This document shows positions 6,650-8,133 of a DNA stretch of 8,133 nucleotides, one piece after another. Position 1 is the first letter of the stretch, and the number at the start of each line of letters is the position of its first letter. The stretch is from NCBI GenBank assembly GCA_947462515.1, contig CANHPJ010000057.1:1-8133 (forward strand). Reading direction: 5' to 3'. Source of the stretch: Bacteroidota bacterium (GTDB taxonomy: Bacteria > Bacteroidota > Bacteroidia > JACCXN01). Below the pieces are notes generated by a model. It did not search any database, was not told the origin of the DNA, and worked only from the letters and a program-made list of their open reading frames with translations. The position numbers were made by a program, and so were the translations under genes.

Positions 6650-6685
6650 AGAAAAGGTCATCCCAAATTTGGGATGACCTTTTCT
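6650..6685. terminator. Strong bidirectional terminator between convergent DUF2461 and cold-shock genes
   Basis: This is a perfect 36-bp palindrome with two 18-bp arms, the left arm 6650-6667 (AGAAAAGGTCATCCCAAA) and its exact reverse complement at 6668-6685. It has a GC-containing centre (GGTCATCCC/GGGATGACC) and A-rich/T-rich outer flanks, so each strand presents a stem ending in a T run. It lies 28 nt after the DUF2461 stop and 18 nt after the end of the cold-shock gene, the ideal place for a shared terminator. Confidence 0.88.
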
Positions 6686-6703
6686 ATTGATTGACTAAAG
6701 TAA

Positions 6704-6895
6704 TTATGCTCTTTTTACATTCACAGCATTCAAACCTTTTTTACCTTCTTTAAGATCAAATTTCACTTTATCTCCTTCTCTGATTTCATCAATTAGACCA
6801 GAAACATGCACAAAATATTCTTTGTCATCTTGGTTGTCTTTAATAAATCCGAATCCTTTAGTTTCATTAAAAAATTTTACAATTCCTTCTTTCAT
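6704..6895 (-). CDS. Cold-shock domain protein (CspA family)
   Basis: This 63-residue single-domain OB-fold protein binds single-stranded RNA or DNA and acts as an RNA chaperone. RNP1 is KGFGFI (13-18) and RNP2 is YFVHVS (27-32); GDKVKFDLKEGKKGLNAVNV (41-60) is the usual final pair of strands. It is slightly shorter than the 66-70 residues of E. coli CspA and carries conserved aromatic residues (F8, F9, F15, F17, F28). Here Y27 replaces the common V/I at the first RNP2 position. The gene is monocistronic, convergent with the DUF2461 gene, and ends at the shared palindromic terminator. The long spacer upstream, with a perfect -7 motif 114 nt before the ATG, is consistent with the long 5' leaders that regulate csp genes post-transcriptionally. 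Whether expression is cold-induced or constitutive cannot be told. Confidence 0.95.
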   Translation of the reverse strand: MKEGIVKFFNETKGFGFIKDNQDDKEYFVHVSGLIDEIREGDKVKFDLKEGKKGLNAVNVKRA

Positions 6896-7008
6896 TACGC
6901 TGATGGTTTAATTAATTAAATATGATTTAAAATCTATCCCCTGATTTTCAAAAACAATACCAAAACTTTGAAATTGCGAAATACTTTGATTACTCAGAAC
7001 ATAAAGTG

Positions 7009-7016
7009 CAAAAGTA
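7009..7016 (-). promoter_or_regulatory. Candidate -7 promoter element for the cold-shock gene
   Basis: On the minus strand the sequence TACTTTTG (7016-7009) matches TAnnTTTG exactly. A TTG (7034-7032) lies upstream but with a 15-nt spacer, shorter than the usual 17-23. If used, it gives a 5' leader of roughly 105 nt, in line with structured leaders of csp genes. Confidence 0.4.
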
Positions 7017-7295
7017 GTAATTTTAAGATACCAATCCGGTTTATGTGATTTTTTGTCTGTTATATCTTTGATGAATTGATTTGTTTTTTAGAAATTATAT
7101 GAACCCTACATTTAAATGATCCATAAAAAGCATATGACATTAATCCCAAATACTCTTCAAAATCAAAGGTTAAGTCCCAAAACAGGAAAATAAATCTACA
7201 GATAGAGATCATAAACTGTTAATATTTCCTGAAATTCTTTTAAAACAAGGTCTTTATTATGTGGCATCATTTTTTGATTAAATTATTAAAAAACG

Positions 7296-7330
7296 ATAAG
7301 ATATTTATCCTTGGTGTTGGGATATCTTAT
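7296..7330. repeat. 9-bp inverted repeat upstream of the TRL-like gene
   Basis: ATAAGATAT (7296-7304) and ATATCTTAT (7322-7330) are perfect reverse complements 17 bp apart, ending 39 bp before the TRL ATG. A TTG at 7311-7313 and TAGAGTTT at 7332-7339 (18-nt spacer, two mismatches to TAnnTTTG) suggest the promoter overlaps it, so it could be an operator. Evidence is positional only. Confidence 0.3.
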
Positions 7331-7369
7331 TTAGAGTTTAAAATAATAATCAAAAAATAAAACTTAAAC

Positions 7370-7678
7370 ATGAAAACTTTAGTAATGATTCTGGGGTCAG
7401 CATTTTTCTTATCAAGTTGTGCAATGGTAAAAAGTCCTTTACTAGGAACTTTATATACTGATGTAAAAGCGCCATTAATAGCTACGAGTAATTCCGGGTC
7501 GGTTAAAGTGGGTTCTGCTGAGGCAACCTCAATATTAGGGATTGTAGCCACTGGAGATGCTAGTATTGATGCAGCTGCAAAATCAGCCGGAATAACAAAA
7601 ATCCATCATGTTGACGAACATGTAACCAATATTCTTGGCATACTATCAACTTATAAAGTCGTGGTTTACGGGGAATAG
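7370..7678 (+). CDS. TRL-like family lipoprotein
   Basis: This 102-residue small lipoprotein has MKTLVMILGSAFFLSSC, a signal peptide ending in the lipobox LSSC with lipidation at C17; the mature protein is about 86 residues. The body matches the TRL-like family: LLGTLYTDVKAPL (24-36) and the diagnostic SILGIVATGDASIDAAAKSAGITKIHHVDEH, then ILGILSTYKVVVYGE at the C-terminus. These are found in Bacteroidota, spirochaetes and Proteobacteria and have no defined function; the name comes from a tRNA-associated locus, and no tRNA lies nearby here. No acidic residues follow the cysteine, so it is probably on a periplasm-facing leaflet. The ATG at 7370 is the only start giving a complete signal peptide; no Shine-Dalgarno sequence is visible. 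It is followed after 91 nt by an unrecognised exported protein on the same strand. Confidence 0.93.
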   Translation: MKTLVMILGSAFFLSSCAMVKSPLLGTLYTDVKAPLIATSNSGSVKVGSAEATSILGIVATGDASIDAAAKSAGITKIHHVDEHVTNILGILSTYKVVVYGE

Positions 7679-7769
7679 TTGAATAAAAGGAATATTTTTT
7701 AACCTAGCTGATCAGATTCGTGTCTGTGGTGATTAATAACTGGTTTTAAACCCATTAGGCAAATTTTAA

Positions 7770-8133
7770 ATGAGATACAGAGACTTGGTATTTTTAGATG
7801 ATTTAAACGATCAAGAAAAAAACGCCACGATATTTAAACCGAGCATTTATAAATATGCTCGGTTTTTATTTAAGGCCATATTATTTTTTATAGTTTTTTC
7901 TTATCAGACAATATTCTGTTTGAAGGCTCAAAACATAGCAAAATTTTACACCTCTTCCATTCAGGAGAAAGGAACGCTGTATTATATTTTCCCGATGAAA
8001 TTAAAAACCTGTAAAAATAATGAGGACTTTTTTTATGACTTTACTAGTTTAAGCTCTAAAGACTCTGTAAATGTCAACTTTTCATTTTATGAAAAACAAA
8101 AGCTAGTAATAGATAGCATATGCATAATGAATA
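7770..8133 (+). CDS. Unrecognised exported or membrane-anchored protein, 5' part (runs off the window)
   Basis: A frame open for 121 codons to the window end begins at ATG 7770 (MRYRDLVFLDDLND...). Chance alone would rarely leave so long an open frame in DNA this AT-rich. Residues 33-51 are strongly hydrophobic and are followed by LKAQ (51-54), the A-Q ending often seen at Bacteroidota signal peptidase I sites, so the part after about Q54 is probably periplasmic or secreted. It then reads as a polar, Phe- and Tyr-rich stretch (YYIFPMKL; two Cys at 81 and 117) with no family I recognise. The start is doubtful. The ATG puts some 30 charged residues before the hydrophobic core, and a terminator-like hairpin covers codons 23-32. 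No other ATG, GTG or TTG lies in frame before the hydrophobic segment, so either this start is real or a rare start codon is used. Confidence 0.7.
   Translation, partial: MRYRDLVFLDDLNDQEKNATIFKPSIYKYARFLFKAILFFIVFSYQTIFCLKAQNIAKFYTSSIQEKGTLYYIFPMKLKTCKNNEDFFYDFTSLSSKDSVNVNFSFYEKQKLVIDSICIMN
7836..7868 (+). terminator. Intrinsic-terminator-like hairpin inside the 5' end of the last gene
   Basis: AAACCGAGCAT (7836-7846) pairs perfectly with ATGCTCGGTTT (7855-7865) around an 8-nt loop, and the 3' arm runs into TTTTTATTT. This is a good rho-independent terminator shape. It could end the TRL transcript 158 nt after its stop, but it lies within the open frame beginning at 7770. It may instead act as an attenuator of the downstream gene. 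Confidence 0.6.

Larger units (their letters stand above)
6896..7369. other. Gene-poor divergent spacer (csp leader and TRL promoter region)
   Basis: These 474 bp lie between divergent genes and hold no confident gene. The half next to csp contains a perfect -7 motif on the minus strand (7016-7009) and the probable csp leader. The half next to the TRL gene contains a 9-bp inverted repeat (7296-7330). Two weak minus-strand open stretches are visible: 7212-7060 (50 codons from an ATG) and 7087-6908 (59 codons, no start). They would join if a six-A run near 7084-7089 had one more A, so an eroded gene is possible but unproven. A 24-codon minus-strand frame starts at 7270 (MMPHNKDLVLKEFQ...) and has no recognisable family. 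Confidence 0.5.

Noticed and set aside
7327..7551. Minus-strand 74-codon frame over the TRL gene
   Set aside because: The plus strand has a full lipoprotein signal and a recognised family; the antisense frame is a shadow.

Overview
This is an AT-rich chromosomal window that reads as Bacteroidota (Flavobacteriia, Cytophagia or a relative). Three things support this: genes largely without Shine-Dalgarno sequences, several upstream elements resembling the Bacteroidota -7 motif TAnnTTTG, and familiar families of that phylum (a compact MlaEFD operon, a cytochrome-b5-less QxxHH desaturase, a DUF2461 protein and a TRL-like lipoprotein). Genus cannot be assigned from the sequence alone.

Layout from left to right. 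At positions 1-46 (minus) is the first 15 codons of a short-chain dehydrogenase/reductase, cut by the window edge. It lies downstream of a minus-strand amidohydrolase lipoprotein (153-1601). A 287-bp divergent spacer separates this from a plus-strand three-gene operon, mlaE-mlaF-mlaD (1889-4411), encoding an ABC-type phospholipid transporter of the inner membrane. A convergent spacer with two inverted repeats follows, then a minus-strand fatty acid desaturase (4638-5726). The next divergent spacer carries a perfect 10-bp dyad overlapping a possible desaturase promoter. Then come a plus-strand DUF2461 gene (5938-6621), an 18+18 bp perfect palindrome acting as a shared terminator, and a minus-strand cold-shock protein (6704-6895) with a probable leader of about 110 nt. 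After a gene-poor 474 bp lie a small TRL-like lipoprotein gene (7370-7678) and the 5' part of an unrecognised exported protein (7770 to the window end). A terminator-like hairpin sits inside the apparent N-terminus of that last gene.

The unifying theme, as far as there is one, is envelope maintenance. The Mla transporter moves phospholipid between membranes, the desaturase sets acyl-chain unsaturation and hence fluidity, and the cold-shock protein fits a temperature-response setting. That link is inference from proximity: the genes are on different strands with separate transcription units. I found no tRNA, rRNA, insertion sequence, CRISPR array or phage gene, and nothing that clearly amounts to an undescribed system. 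The most worthwhile leads are the hairpin inside the last gene, the dyad upstream of the desaturase and the triplicated C-terminal module of MlaD.
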